Translations under genes and position numbers: made by a program | Part shown: piece by piece, positions 8,666 to 20,000 of the stretch | Numbering within the stretch: position 1 is the stretch's first letter | Layout of the letters: each line of letters opens with the position of its first letter | Notes under the pieces: model-generated | What the model saw: only the letters and a program-made list of their open reading frames with translations | What the model was told of the DNA's origin: nothing | Database searches by the model: none | From: Variovorax sp. Root473 | GTDB taxonomy: Bacteria; Pseudomonadota; Gammaproteobacteria; Burkholderiales; Burkholderiaceae_C | Direction: 5' to 3' | DNA: 64,000 nucleotides | NCBI RefSeq assembly: GCF_001426505.1 | Contig: NZ_LMEV01000017.1 | Span: 1,772,833 to 1,836,832 of the forward strand

Positions 8666-10126
8666 TCAACAGGTGCCGATCACGTAGTAGTTGGTGCCCG
8701 TCTGCTTCAGCGTGGTCATGGCGTAGATGTTCCACAGGCCCATCGACTGGCCGGAGCCGTTGGCATAGGTCAGGCCCCACAGCGCATAGGCGCGCCCGGC
8801 GATGGTGTGCGTGTAGTTGCTCGCGGTGTAGCACGTGCCCCCGCCGCCGCCCGACCCCGCCGTGGTCGCGCCCGTGGCAGCCGCCGACATCGCGCCTTCG
8901 ACGTTGCTCGCGTTCAGCGCGGCCACGGTCCAGCTGTAGCTGGTCGACGCGGCCAGGCCGGTGTCGGTGTAGCTGGTGCCCGTCACCGGCGAGGCGTTGA
9001 CCTTGCTGCCGCCGCGGTACACGTTGTAACCACTGGCGCCCGAGACGCCGGCCCAGCCGATCACCATGCTGCTGCTGGTCGCGCCCGAGGTGCCCACGCC
9101 GGTGGGCGCCGGCAGCCCGCCGCCGCCGGCCGAACCGGTGACGCGGTCGATCATGGCCTTCATGGCGGCCATCTGCGGGCCCGACTTCTTGGCGTAGTTG
9201 GCACTGTCGTAGCCCCACCAGTCCCAGCAGCTGTTGGTCGCCGCGGTGCTGGTCTGCGGGTAGACCAGGATGATGTTGTTGGTGTCGGCCCAGCGGTTGT
9301 AGCCCGTCTTCTTGACGTACTGGTCGCTCACGTCGGTGTAGTTCTGCTTGCAGCCGTGCAGCACCAGGTGCACGCGGCACGAGGTGGTGGTGCAGGCCTG
9401 CGGCACGTAGAGCCAGCCAGTGGCTGCCACGCCGTGGCCGGTGACGAACTCCGACTGGTTGAACTCGGTGAAGGTGCCGCCCAGCGCGCCGTTGTTGCGC
9501 GGGTTCAGCGGACCGTACAGCTGCGTGAGGATCTCGCCCGCGAGGTCGAAGCCGCAGTTGTTGATGTACGGCGACGCGGTGGTGCTGCAGGCGCCGCCGT
9601 AGTCGTCGGTGACCATCGCATGGCCCGCGCCGAGGTTGTTCTTGTAGACCGTGTTGGCGGCCGGCACGAAGCTCTGGTAATAGGTCTTCAGGTCGTCCAT
9701 CACCGGCTGCTTGACGGTGTTGTCCGAAGTGCCCGAGAACAGGTAGACCTTGGAGTTGCTGAGGTTCGACACCGGGTCGATCACGCCGCTGGCGGCCCAG
9801 CTGTTGGTGGTGCTCACGAGCGTGGAGACCGGGATGCTGGTGCTGTGCGTCATGCAGCGCCCGGTGGCGTTGAGCACCGAGCCTTCGGCGCAGTAGTACG
9901 GACCGCCAGCGACCACGCCCGCGCCGCGCTTGAAGGTGGCCGAATACGCCACGTGCAGTTGCACCGCCATGAAGCCGCCGGCCGACAGGCCGGACACGCT
10001 CACCTCCGCCGGGTTGGCGCCGAGCGCCGGCAGCGGCACGGCCCCTGTGGCGGCCTGCGCCGCCGCCATGATCACCGCTGCTGCGGCAAACCCCTTCCAC
10101 ATCGCATTCCTTCGCATCGCTGGCAT
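8666..10126 (-). CDS. Secreted poly(3-hydroxybutyrate) depolymerase-like esterase with FnIII domain
   Basis: This 486-residue exported hydrolase probably cleaves polyhydroxyalkanoate or a similar polyester outside the cell. A signal peptide ends near residue 29. The lipase box is GLSAG with Ser48, followed by Asp135 (SGTSDNTV), His169 (GAGHAM) and an oxyanion-type His257 in LVLHGCK. The lipase box precedes the oxyanion His, which is the order of type II PHB depolymerase catalytic domains. Next come a Gly-rich linker, a fibronectin type III domain (about 338–421), a second Gly linker, and a Cys-bounded C-terminal module (about 431–486, starting CYTASNYTH) that may bind substrate. It lies between livK and livG on the same strand. 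The residue assignments are by pattern only. Confidence 0.85.
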   Translation of the reverse strand: MPAMRRNAMWKGFAAAAVIMAAAQAATGAVPLPALGANPAEVSVSGLSAGGFMAVQLHVAYSATFKRGAGVVAGGPYYCAEGSVLNATGRCMTHSTSIPVSTLVSTTNSWAASGVIDPVSNLSNSKVYLFSGTSDNTVKQPVMDDLKTYYQSFVPAANTVYKNNLGAGHAMVTDDYGGACSTTASPYINNCGFDLAGEILTQLYGPLNPRNNGALGGTFTEFNQSEFVTGHGVAATGWLYVPQACTTTSCRVHLVLHGCKQNYTDVSDQYVKKTGYNRWADTNNIILVYPQTSTAATNSCWDWWGYDSANYAKKSGPQMAAMKAMIDRVTGSAGGGGLPAPTGVGTSGATSSSMVIGWAGVSGASGYNVYRGGSKVNASPVTGTSYTDTGLAASTSYSWTVAALNASNVEGAMSAAATGATTAGSGGGGGTCYTASNYTHTIAGRAYALWGLTYANGSGQSMGLWNIYAMTTLKQTGTNYYVIGTC

Positions 10127-10300
10127 CGCTGTCTCCTATTGGTTTATGTATCGAACGCTTGCTTGCAGACTGACGAATCGACCGAGGAGCGCGACAGCTG
10201 GCGCGGACGCAGGCTGGCGCTTCGCCCGGCGGCCATCCGGGGCGAAAAGGGGGCGGCGCCTGCATGCGCGCCGCGGGTTCAGGGGCGATCAGCGCCGTGG

Positions 10301-11488
10301 TCAGCGCTTATTTTTGATGGGGATGTCCATCTCTTCAGGCTTGATCTCGTGCACCAGCTCCGGCACGCCCCACGCGAACGCGGGGTCGGCCTTGATCTTG
10401 AAGTGGTACATCGACTGCATCGCCTGGTGGTCTTCCTTGCGGAAGGTCATCTTGCCCTTGGGCGTGTCGAAGCTCATGCCTTCCATCGTGCTGATGAGCT
10501 TGTTGGTGTTGGTGTCGCCGCCCGTCTTCTTCAGCGCCGTCACCACCGCCATCGCGGCCGAGAAACCGCCGGCCGTGAAGAAGTCCGGCGGCGTCTTGAA
10601 TTCCTTGTAGTGGGCCGCGACCATCGCCTCGTTCACCGGGTTCTTCGGGATGCCGAAGTAATAGTAGGCCGCGCCTTCCATGCCCGGCAGCGACTTGTAG
10701 GCTGCCATGGCCGGCAGGATGTTGCCGCCGGTGGCGATCTCGATGCCGTAGCGCTTCAGGTCGAGGTCGACGATCTTGAACGGGTTGCCCGCGCCGGCCC
10801 AGACGATCCAGATGATCTTGCGGCCCGGCTGGTCCTTCAGCTTGTCGATCAGGCGCTGCGCACCGGCCGTGAAGTCGGTGGTGGCGGGCGGCAGGTACTC
10901 CTCGTGCGCGAGCTTGGCTTTCTTCAGCGCGGCGCCGAAGGCCTTCACGCCGTCGCGGCCGAAGGCGTTGTCCTGTGCGAGCGTGGCGACGGTGACGCCG
11001 GCCTTGTCGATGGCCACGGCATTGGAGATGGCGTCCTGGCTGGAGTTGCGGCCGGTGCGGAAGATGTACTTGTTCCACTTGTCGCCGGTGATCGAGTCGG
11101 CCACGGCGGGCTCGACGATCAGGATCTTCTTGTATTCCTCGGCCACCGGCAGCATGGCGAGCGCCACGCCCGACGCGGTCGGGCCGACCGCGAGCGCGGC
11201 CTTGTCGTCGGAGTACGCGGCGGCCAGCAGCGACTTGCCCAGGTCCGGCTTGCCCTGGTCGTCCTTCTCGAGGACCACGAGCTTCTTGCCGTTGACCATC
11301 ATCGTGCCGCCGGTGGCGTAGTTCAGGCCCATCATCAGGCCGGTCTGCGTCTGCTTGCCGTAGGCCTCCAGCGCGCCAGTCTTGCTGTAGACGTGGGCGA
11401 TGCGGATCTCGTTCGATTGGGCCCAGGCGGGCAGGGTGGCGGCTGTGGCGCCGAGGGCGGCCAGTGCGATGAGGTGGCGACGGTGCAT
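10301..11488 (-). CDS. livK: Periplasmic substrate-binding protein, LivK type
   Basis: This 395-residue extracytoplasmic solute receptor belongs to the branched-chain amino-acid (Peripla_BP_6) family. A signal peptide ends around PAWAQS (about residue 25), followed by IRIAHVYSKTGALEAYGKQ, the usual first strand and ligand loop. The ATG at 11488 is preferred because AGGAGAC lies just before it and the signal peptide follows. An upstream in-frame ATG at 11536 would overlap the promoter. It is the first gene of the block after the sigma-54-type promoter and supplies the ligand specificity of LivFGHM. Confidence 0.88.
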   Translation of the reverse strand: MHRRHLIALAALGATAATLPAWAQSNEIRIAHVYSKTGALEAYGKQTQTGLMMGLNYATGGTMMVNGKKLVVLEKDDQGKPDLGKSLLAAAYSDDKAALAVGPTASGVALAMLPVAEEYKKILIVEPAVADSITGDKWNKYIFRTGRNSSQDAISNAVAIDKAGVTVATLAQDNAFGRDGVKAFGAALKKAKLAHEEYLPPATTDFTAGAQRLIDKLKDQPGRKIIWIVWAGAGNPFKIVDLDLKRYGIEIATGGNILPAMAAYKSLPGMEGAAYYYFGIPKNPVNEAMVAAHYKEFKTPPDFFTAGGFSAAMAVVTALKKTGGDTNTNKLISTMEGMSFDTPKGKMTFRKEDHQAMQSMYHFKIKADPAFAWGVPELVHEIKPEEMDIPIKNKR

Positions 11489-11518
11489 GTCTTGTCTCCT
11501 GATAAAGGTGACTGAATA

Positions 11519-11536
11519 TTGCACAGTTCGTGCCAC
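11519..11536 (-). promoter_or_regulatory. Sigma-54 (-24/-12) promoter of the livK block
   Basis: Read on the minus strand the site is TGGCAC, five bases, GTGCA. The -24 GG and -12 GC are exactly ten bases apart, as RpoN promoters require, and TGGCACG is a perfect -24 element. Transcription would begin about 20 bases before the livK ATG at 11488, with AGGAGAC in between. The adjacent activator gene (11908–13449) carries GAFTGA, the sigma-54 contact motif. Confidence 0.7.
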
Positions 11537-11622
11537 CCGCCTAAGCCATTGATAACAAAGGCTTCCTCATTCGGGCATCACCCGTTTCGCCTGATTTCAG
11601 TGCATTTGCGTTGTCTTGTTTT

Positions 11623-11636
11623 CAGACAACTGTCTG
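11623..11636. promoter_or_regulatory. Palindromic upstream activator site candidate
   Basis: CAGACA-AC-TGTCTG is a perfect 14-base palindrome. It lies about 100 bases upstream of the sigma-54 promoter of livK, the usual distance for an enhancer bound by a bacterial activator with a Fis-type helix-turn-helix. On the minus strand it is followed by AAAACA, not a T run, so it is not a terminator for the HNH gene. A looser extra half site (TGTCT) lies just before it. Binding is inferred. Confidence 0.45.
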
Positions 11637-11644
11637 TTGATCAG

Positions 11645-11907
11645 TCAGGGTTTCCCAGCAGAGTCGCGGCGCGCCGCGAGCCAGCTTTCGAACTCGCGTT
11701 CGGCCTTCAGCCGCAGCTGGTTGCGCGTGTGGTTGCACACCGCGTGCGCGAGGCGCCGGTGCTTCTGCTGGCGCACGCCGCCCATCGTGGCGTCGAGCAG
11801 GTGTTCGATGGTGGCCGACTCGGGCCGCCCGTGTGGCTCGTCGAAGTCCATCGGCAGGCCGCACCAATGGCAGTTCGGGCCGAAGGTGGAACGCAGTGCT
11901 TTCACGC

Positions 11908-11911
<4 letters not shown>
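11645..11911 (-). CDS. Small HNH-nuclease-like protein
   Basis: An 88-residue protein with the zinc and active-site spacing of HNH proteins: C14-x2-C17 (CHWCGLP), an IEHLL motif with His37, and a HAVCNHTRNQ motif with Cys59 and Asn60. This matches the small stand-alone HNH fold, though it is short. Its ATG overlaps the activator stop by four bases, so the two are translated together. Its job is unknown; nothing around it looks like a mobile element or restriction system. Confidence 0.65.
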
Positions 11912-13449
<1,538 letters not shown>

Positions 13450-13589
13450 GCGCGGATCGTACTGTGTGCGACGCCCTGTCCTGCAGCGCCGGCCCCTCCC
13501 GAGCCCTCGACATGCAACCAAAAACAAAAGCCTTCAGCAAGCCTTAAGTAAATCAATCGTTTGATTTCAATCATGCTTTAATCGCGCCG
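13450..13589. other. Divergent promoter region between activator and TetR gene
   Basis: This 140-base gap separates two divergent regulator genes and is AT-richer near 13540–13580. The stretch CAATCGTTTGATTTCAATCATG contains an imperfect inverted repeat just before the TetR gene. It is a plausible operator for TetR autoregulation, but the site is not recognised. Confidence 0.35.
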
Positions 13590-14306
13590 ATGAACGCCCG
13601 GGACCCCCTCACGCCAGCCCCCACGCCGCCGCCGCGCCGCGCCCCCCGCAGCGACGGCGCCGAGGCGCGCCACCGCCTGCTGCACACCGCGCTGCGGCTG
13701 TTCGCCCAGAACGGCTTCGCCAAGACCTCGATCCGCGAGATCGCGCGCGAGGCCGGGGTGAACGTGTCGGCCATCAGCTACTACTTCGGCGACAAGGAGG
13801 GGCTGTACTCCGCCACCTTCAACGAGCCGATGGGCAGCGATTCGAACGACCTCGTGGTCGCCTGCAGCATGCCCGGCCAATCGCTCGAGGACACGCTGCG
13901 CATCTGCATGGCGACCATGATCGATCCGCTCAAGCAGGGCGAGATCGTGCGCCAGTGCATCCAGCTGCACATGCGCGAGATGCTGGAGCCCACCAGCCAG
14001 TGGGCCAAGGAACTGGAACGCGACATCAAGGGCCCGCACCGCGCCATCGTCGAGCTGCTGTGCCGCCACCTGCAGGTGGCGCGCGCCGACGACGACATCC
14101 ACCGCCTGACCTTCGCGATCACGGGGCTGCCCATGCAGTTGTACGTGAGCCAGGATTTCATCGAGGCCCTGCGCCCGTCGCTGCTGCGCACGCCGCGCGC
14201 CATCGACACCTGGGCCGATCGGCTCACGGGCTACGCGATGGCGCTGGTCCAGGCCGAAACCGCACGCCGCCGCCAGGTGGCCGCCGAGCAAAGAAAGAAG
14301 CCATGA
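13590..14306 (+). CDS. TetR-family regulator (CerR/DUF1956 type) of the RND operon
   Basis: A 238-residue repressor. The N-terminal helix-turn-helix is about residues 35–75, with the motif TSIREIAREAGVNVSAISYYFGDKEGLY. The C-terminal ligand domain resembles the DUF1956/CecR (YbiH) group. A Pro-rich, probably disordered N-terminus precedes the helix-turn-helix. Its stop overlaps the start of the outer-membrane gene (ATGA), so it is the first gene of the efflux operon and likely its repressor; the inducing compound is unknown. Confidence 0.88.
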   Translation: MNARDPLTPAPTPPPRRAPRSDGAEARHRLLHTALRLFAQNGFAKTSIREIAREAGVNVSAISYYFGDKEGLYSATFNEPMGSDSNDLVVACSMPGQSLEDTLRICMATMIDPLKQGEIVRQCIQLHMREMLEPTSQWAKELERDIKGPHRAIVELLCRHLQVARADDDIHRLTFAITGLPMQLYVSQDFIEALRPSLLRTPRAIDTWADRLTGYAMALVQAETARRRQVAAEQRKKP

Positions 14307-15808
14307 GACGACTCCGACGAATTGCCCTTGTTCTGAGCCTGCCGGTGAGCCTTGGCCTGGCAGGCTGCGGCCTCACGCGTCCGCCCGCCACGGTGCAGGC
14401 GCCCTTCCCCGCGCAGTGGCATGCGCCCCTGCCCCACGGCGGCTCACTCACAGCGCTGGCCGACTGGTGGCGCCAGCTCGACGACCCGCTGCTGGTCGAG
14501 CTGATCGCCGCCGCCGAGACCGCCAGCCCCAACCTCGCGAGCGCCGCCGCGCGCGTGGCCGAGGCGCGTTCCACGCGCGTGCAGGCCGGCGCAGCGCTGC
14601 TGCCCAGCCTGGACGGCACGGTGTCGGCCAGCCGCGGCGTCTCGGGCTCGTCGTTCGGATCGGGCGGCGCGCCGTCGTCCGGCAGCAGCACCAGCGCGGG
14701 CACCGCCATCGCGCCGGTCACCACGCTGCAGGCCGGCCTGCAGTCCCGGTGGGAGATCGACCTGTTCGGCCGCCTGCGCGCCGACCGCGACGCGGCCCAG
14801 CAACGGCTGGACAGCGCCACCGCCAAGTGGCACGACGCCCGTGTCGCCGTGGCGGCCGAAACGGCCAATGCCTACTTCGCCGAGCGCGCCTGCCAGCTGC
14901 AGTTGAACGTGTCCGAATCGGATGCGAAATCGCGCGGCGAAACGGCGCGGCTCAACGACCTGTCGGCGCGCGCCGGCTTCACGGCGCCGGCCGATGCGGC
15001 CCTCGCGCGTGCCAGCGCCTCCGATGCCTCCGGCCGCCTCACGCAACAGCGCGCCCTGTGCGCGGTGCAGCGCAAGGCGCTGGTCGCGCTCAGCGGGCTC
15101 GACGAGCCCACGCTGGCGCAGAAGCTTGCGGCCTCGCCCACGCAGCGTGCGCTGCCCGTGGTCGGCGCCATCGCCAGCGTGCCGGCGCAGGCGCTCTCGC
15201 AGCGGCCCGACGTGTACGCCGCCGAACTCGGCGTGGCCTCGGCGAGCGCCGAGGTGGGCTCGGCCGAGGCCGAGCGCTACCCAAAGCTCACGCTGTCGGG
15301 CTCGATCGGCCGCATGCAGATCCGCACCAGCGGCTTTCGCGAATCGCTCGACACCTGGACGGTCGGCCCGCTGTCGCTCACCGTGCCGCTGCTCGACGGC
15401 GGCGCGCGCGCGGCCAACGCCGAAGCCGCCAAGGCGCGCTACACCGAGGCCGTGTCGCTCTACCGCGCGAACGTGCGCCAGGCGGTGCGCGAGGTCGAGG
15501 AAGCGCTGGTGAACCTCGACGCCACCACCGCGCGCAGCACCGACGCGGACACCGCCGTGAAGAACTACCAGGCCTCGTTCGACGCCACCCAGGCCCGCTA
15601 CAGCAGCGGCCTGGCCAGCCTGTTCGAGCTTGAGGATTCGCGGCGCACGCTGTTCGCCGCGCAGACCGCGCGCGTCTCGCTGCAGCGCGAGAGCACCGAA
15701 GCCTGGGTTTCGCTGTACCGCTCGATGGGCGGCGGCTGGAGCCGCCCCGCAGAAGCATCGTCCCCAATGACCACCACCCCGGCCGCCAAGGTCGCGACGT
15801 CGCCATGA
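14303..15808 (+). CDS. RND efflux outer-membrane lipoprotein (NodT/OprM family)
   Basis: The outer-membrane channel of a tripartite pump, 501 residues. The signal peptide ends in the lipobox LAGC with acylated Cys22. The two repeated OEP halves are visible; WEIDLFGRLRADRDAAQQRL and the PDVYAAELGVASASAEVG segment are typical. A Ser/Gly-rich insert (about 112–135) interrupts the first half. The start is set by the four-base overlap with the TetR gene, and the end overlaps the adaptor gene the same way. Confidence 0.9.
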   Translation: MRRLRRIALVLSLPVSLGLAGCGLTRPPATVQAPFPAQWHAPLPHGGSLTALADWWRQLDDPLLVELIAAAETASPNLASAAARVAEARSTRVQAGAALLPSLDGTVSASRGVSGSSFGSGGAPSSGSSTSAGTAIAPVTTLQAGLQSRWEIDLFGRLRADRDAAQQRLDSATAKWHDARVAVAAETANAYFAERACQLQLNVSESDAKSRGETARLNDLSARAGFTAPADAALARASASDASGRLTQQRALCAVQRKALVALSGLDEPTLAQKLAASPTQRALPVVGAIASVPAQALSQRPDVYAAELGVASASAEVGSAEAERYPKLTLSGSIGRMQIRTSGFRESLDTWTVGPLSLTVPLLDGGARAANAEAAKARYTEAVSLYRANVRQAVREVEEALVNLDATTARSTDADTAVKNYQASFDATQARYSSGLASLFELEDSRRTLFAAQTARVSLQRESTEAWVSLYRSMGGGWSRPAEASSPMTTTPAAKVATSP

Positions 15809-16995
15809 AAACAATGAAGCGTTCCACCCTTGTCATCGCGCTGCTGGCGCTGATCGTCGTCGTTGCCGCAGGCCTGTGGCTCACGCGCAAGCCGGCCGAC
15901 GACAAGGCCGCATCGGCCGCCAAGACCCCGGCCCAGCGCCCCGCGCTGACCGTCTCGGTCGCCAGGCCCGAGGCCACCGAACTGACCGTCACGCTGGCGG
16001 CCAATGGCAACGTCGCGGCCTGGCAAGAGGCGGTGATCGGCTCCGAATCGAACGGCCTGAAGCTGGCCGAGGTGCGCGTCAACGTGGGCGACACCGTGAA
16101 GAAGGGCCAGGTGCTCGCGGTGTTCTCGCCCGAGACGGTGCAGGCCGACATCGCGCAGGCACGTGCCTCGCTCGCCGAGGCCCGCGCCTCGGCCGCCGAC
16201 GCCGCCGGCAACGCCGCGCGCGCCCGCACGCTGCAGGCCACGGGCGCACTGAGCCAGCAGCAGATCAACCAGTACCAGACCACCGAGCAGACCGCCAAGG
16301 CGCGCGCCGAGGCGGCCGAGGCCGTGCTGGCCGCGCAGCAGGTGCGCGGTCGCAACACGCAGGTGCTGGCACCGGACGACGGCGTGATCTCCGCGCGCAC
16401 CGCCACCGTGGGCAGCGTGGTCGGCGCCGGCACCGAGCTGTTCCGGCTGATCCGCCAGGGCCGGCTCGAATGGCGCGCCGAAGTCACCTCGGCCGAGCTG
16501 GGCCGTATCGCCGTGGGCACGCCGGCCTTCGTGGTCAGCGCCAGCGGTGCGCAGGTGAAGGGCAAGGTGCGCAGCATCGCGCCCACGGTCGATCCGCAGA
16601 CGCGCGCGGCGCTGGTCTACGTCGACCTGCCCAACGTGCAGCAAAACACCGGCGTGAAGGCTGGCATGTTCGCGCGCGGCGACTTCGAGCTGGGCCGCAG
16701 TTCCGCACCGACCGTGCCGCAAAGCGCGATCGTGCCGCGCGACGGCTTCAACAACGTCTTCACGCTGCTGCCCGATGGCCGCGTGGCGCAGCTCAAGGTA
16801 CAGACCGGCCGCCGCCTGAAGGACCGCGTGGAAATCACCAGCGCACTGCCCGAGGGCGTGCAGATCGTGGTGCAGGGTGCGGGCTTCCTCAACGACGGGG
16901 ACCTGGTGCGCGTGGTGGATGCCATGCCCACCACGGCGGCGCCGGCAGCGGCCACACCGGCGAAGGCGGCGGCATCCGCGCCTTCTCCTAAATAA
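15805..16995 (+). CDS. RND efflux periplasmic adaptor (HlyD/MFP family)
   Basis: A 396-residue adaptor anchored by an N-terminal membrane segment (about 8–24). It shows the biotinyl-lipoyl halves (ANGNVAAWQEAVIGSESNG; VLAPDDGVISARTATVGSVV), a helical hairpin between them, and a beta-barrel domain with SIAPTVDPQTRAALVYVDLP. An Ala/Pro-rich tail ends it. It joins the outer-membrane channel to the inner-membrane pump and overlaps the preceding gene by four bases. Confidence 0.9.
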   Translation: MKTMKRSTLVIALLALIVVVAAGLWLTRKPADDKAASAAKTPAQRPALTVSVARPEATELTVTLAANGNVAAWQEAVIGSESNGLKLAEVRVNVGDTVKKGQVLAVFSPETVQADIAQARASLAEARASAADAAGNAARARTLQATGALSQQQINQYQTTEQTAKARAEAAEAVLAAQQVRGRNTQVLAPDDGVISARTATVGSVVGAGTELFRLIRQGRLEWRAEVTSAELGRIAVGTPAFVVSASGAQVKGKVRSIAPTVDPQTRAALVYVDLPNVQQNTGVKAGMFARGDFELGRSSAPTVPQSAIVPRDGFNNVFTLLPDGRVAQLKVQTGRRLKDRVEITSALPEGVQIVVQGAGFLNDGDLVRVVDAMPTTAAPAAATPAKAAASAPSPK

Positions 16996-17015
16996 GCAAG
17001 AACAAGGGACACGCC

Positions 17016-20000
17016 ATGAACGTTTCCGCCTGGTCCATACGCAACCCCATTCCGGCGGTGATGCTGTTCGTGCTGCTCACCTTCGGGGGGCTGCTGTCGT
17101 TCAACGCCATGAAGGTGCAGAACTTCCCGGACATCGACCTGCCGACCGTCACCGTCTCGGCCTCGCTGCCCGGCGCCGCGCCGTCGCAGCTCGAAACCGA
17201 CGTCGCGCGCAAGCTCGAGAACTCCATCGCCACCATCCAGGGCCTGAAGCACATCACGACCAAGGTGCAGGACGGCGCCGCCACGCTGATCGTCGAGTTC
17301 CGCCTCGAAAAGCCCGTGCAGGAAGCCGTCGACGACGTGCGCTCGGCCGTGCAGAAGGTGCGCGCCGACCTGCCCGCCGACGTGCGCGACCCGGTCGTCA
17401 CCAAGCTCGACTTCGCGGCCCAGCCGGTGCTGGCCTTCACCATCGCGTCCTCGCGCATGGACAACGAGGCGCTGAGCTGGTTCGTCGACAACGACATCAC
17501 CAAGAAGCTGCTCGCGCTGCCCGGCGTGGGCGCGGTGAACCGCGTGGGCGGCGTCACGCGCCAGGTGCACATCGACCTCGACCCGGCCAAGCTGCAGGCA
17601 CTGGGCGCGTCGGCAGCCGACATCTCGCGCCAGCTGCGCCAGGTGCAGACCGAAAGCGCGGGCGGACGCATCGACCTGGGCGGCAGCGAACAGCCGGTGC
17701 GCACCATGGCCACCGTGCAGTCGGCCGACCAGCTCGCCGACATGCAGATCGCACTGAGCGACGGCCGCCGCATCCGCCTGGACCAAGTGGCGCGCATCAG
17801 CGACACCATCGCCGAGCCGCGCGCCGCCGCGCTGCTCAACGGCAAGCCGGTGGTGGGCTTCGAGGTGGCCCGCAGCCGCGGCGCCAGCGAGGTGGAAGTG
17901 GGCCGCGCCATCCAGAAGGCGCTGGCCGATCTGCGCGTGCAGCGCCCCGACATCGAGCTGACCGAGGCCTTCAACTTCGTCGACCCGGTGGAAGAGGAGT
18001 ACGACGGCTCGCTGCACCTGCTGTACGAGGGCGCCATCCTCGCGGTGATCGTGGTGTGGCTCTTCCTGCGCGACTGGCGCGCCACCTTCGTCTCGGCGGT
18101 GGCGCTGCCGATGTCGGTGATTCCGGCCTTCGTCGGCATGCACCTGCTGGGCTTCTCGGTCAACGTGATCTCGCTGCTCGCGCTCTCGCTGGTGGTCGGC
18201 ATATTGGTCGACGATGCCATCGTGGAGGTCGAGAACATCGTGCGCCACCTGCGCATGGGCAAGTCGCCCTACCAGGCGGCCATGGAGGCGGCCGACGAGA
18301 TCGGTCTGGCAGTGATTGCCACCACCTTCACGCTGATCGCGGTGTTCCTGCCCACCGCCTTCATGAGCGGCGTGGCCGGCAAGTTCTTCAAGCAGTTCGG
18401 CTGGACCGCCTCGCTCGCGGTGTTCGCCTCGCTGGTGGTGGCGCGCGTGCTCACGCCGATGATGGCGGCCTACATCCTCAAGCCCATCGTCGGCGCCGAG
18501 AAGGAGCCGGGCTGGCTGCGCTGGTACATGCGTGCCGTGACATGGAGCACGCATCACCGCTTCAAGACGATGGTGCTGGCCACCCTCTTCTTCTTCGGCT
18601 CGCTGGCGATGATCCCGCTGCTCAAGACTGGCTTCATCCCGGCCGACGACAACTCGCAGACGCAGGTCTACCTGTCGCTGCCGCCGGGCTCCACACTGGC
18701 GCAGACCACGGCCGCGGCCGAGGAAACGCGCCGCCGCGTGATGCAGATCAACCATGTGAAGAGCGTCTACACCACGGTGGCGGGCGGCAGCGCCGGCGGC
18801 GACCCGTTCGCGAACTTCGGCACGCCCGAGACGCGCAAGGCCACGCTGACGATCCAGCTCGACCCGCGCGGCGACCGGCCGCGCAAGCAGGTGATCGAGA
18901 AAGATATCCGCACCGCGCTCGAAACCCTGCCCGGCGTACGCAGCACCGTGGGCCTGGGCGGCTCGGGCGAGAAGTACATCCTGGTGCTCACGGGCGAAGA
19001 CCCGGTCGCGCTGTCGGCCGCCGCGGGCGCGGTCGAGAAAGACCTGCGCACCATCCCCGGCCTGGGCAACATCACCTCGACCGCAAGCCTGATCCGCCCC
19101 GAGATCGCCGTGCGCCCCGACTTCGCACGCGCCGCCGACCTGGGCGTGACCAGCTCGGCCATCGCCGAGACGCTGCGCGTGGCCACGCTGGGCGACTACG
19201 ACCAGGCGCTGGCCAAGCTCAACCTCGCGCAGCGGCAGGTGCCGATCGTGGTGAAGCTCGAAGACTCGGCGCGGCAAGACCTCGACCTGATCGGGCGCCT
19301 GTCGGTGCCGGGCGCGCGCGGCCCCGTCATGCTGAGCCAGGTGGCCTCGCTCACGATGGAAGGCGGCCCGGCCGTCATCGACCGCTACGACCGCTCGCGC
19401 AACGTCAACTTCGAGATCGAGCTGTCGGGCGTGGGCCTGGGCGACGCCAAGACGGCCGTCGAAGGCCTGCCTTCGATCCAGAAGCTGCCGCCCGGCGTGC
19501 GCATCGCCGAGGTGGGCGACGCCGAAGTGATGACCGAGCTGTTCGCCAGCTTCGGCCTGGCGATGCTCACGGGCGTGCTGTGCATCTACATCGTCTTGGT
19601 GCTGCTGTTCAAGGACTTCCTGCACCCCGTGACCATTCTGTGCGCGCTGCCGCTGGCATTGGGTGGCGCGTTCGTGGGCTTGCTGATCGGGCAGAAGGCA
19701 CTGTCGATGCCTTCGCTGATCGGCCTGATCATGCTGATGGGCATTGCAACGAAGAACTCCATTCTTCTGGTGGAGTACGCCATCGTGGCGCGCCGCGACC
19801 ACGGCATGAGCCGCTGGGACGCGCTGCGCGATGCGTGCCACAAGCGGGCGCGGCCCATCATCATGACCACCCTCGCCATGGGCGCAGGCATGCTGCCGAT
19901 CGCCGTCGGCTTCGGCGCCGCCGACTCGAGCTTCCGCTCGCCGATGGCGATGGCGGTGATCGGCGGGTTGATCACCTCGACCGTGCTGAGCCTGCTGGTA

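Noticed and set aside
10127..10300. Terminator separating livK from the depolymerase gene
   Set aside because: Several GC-rich hairpins exist on the minus strand but none is followed by a T run, so a strong stop is not supported.
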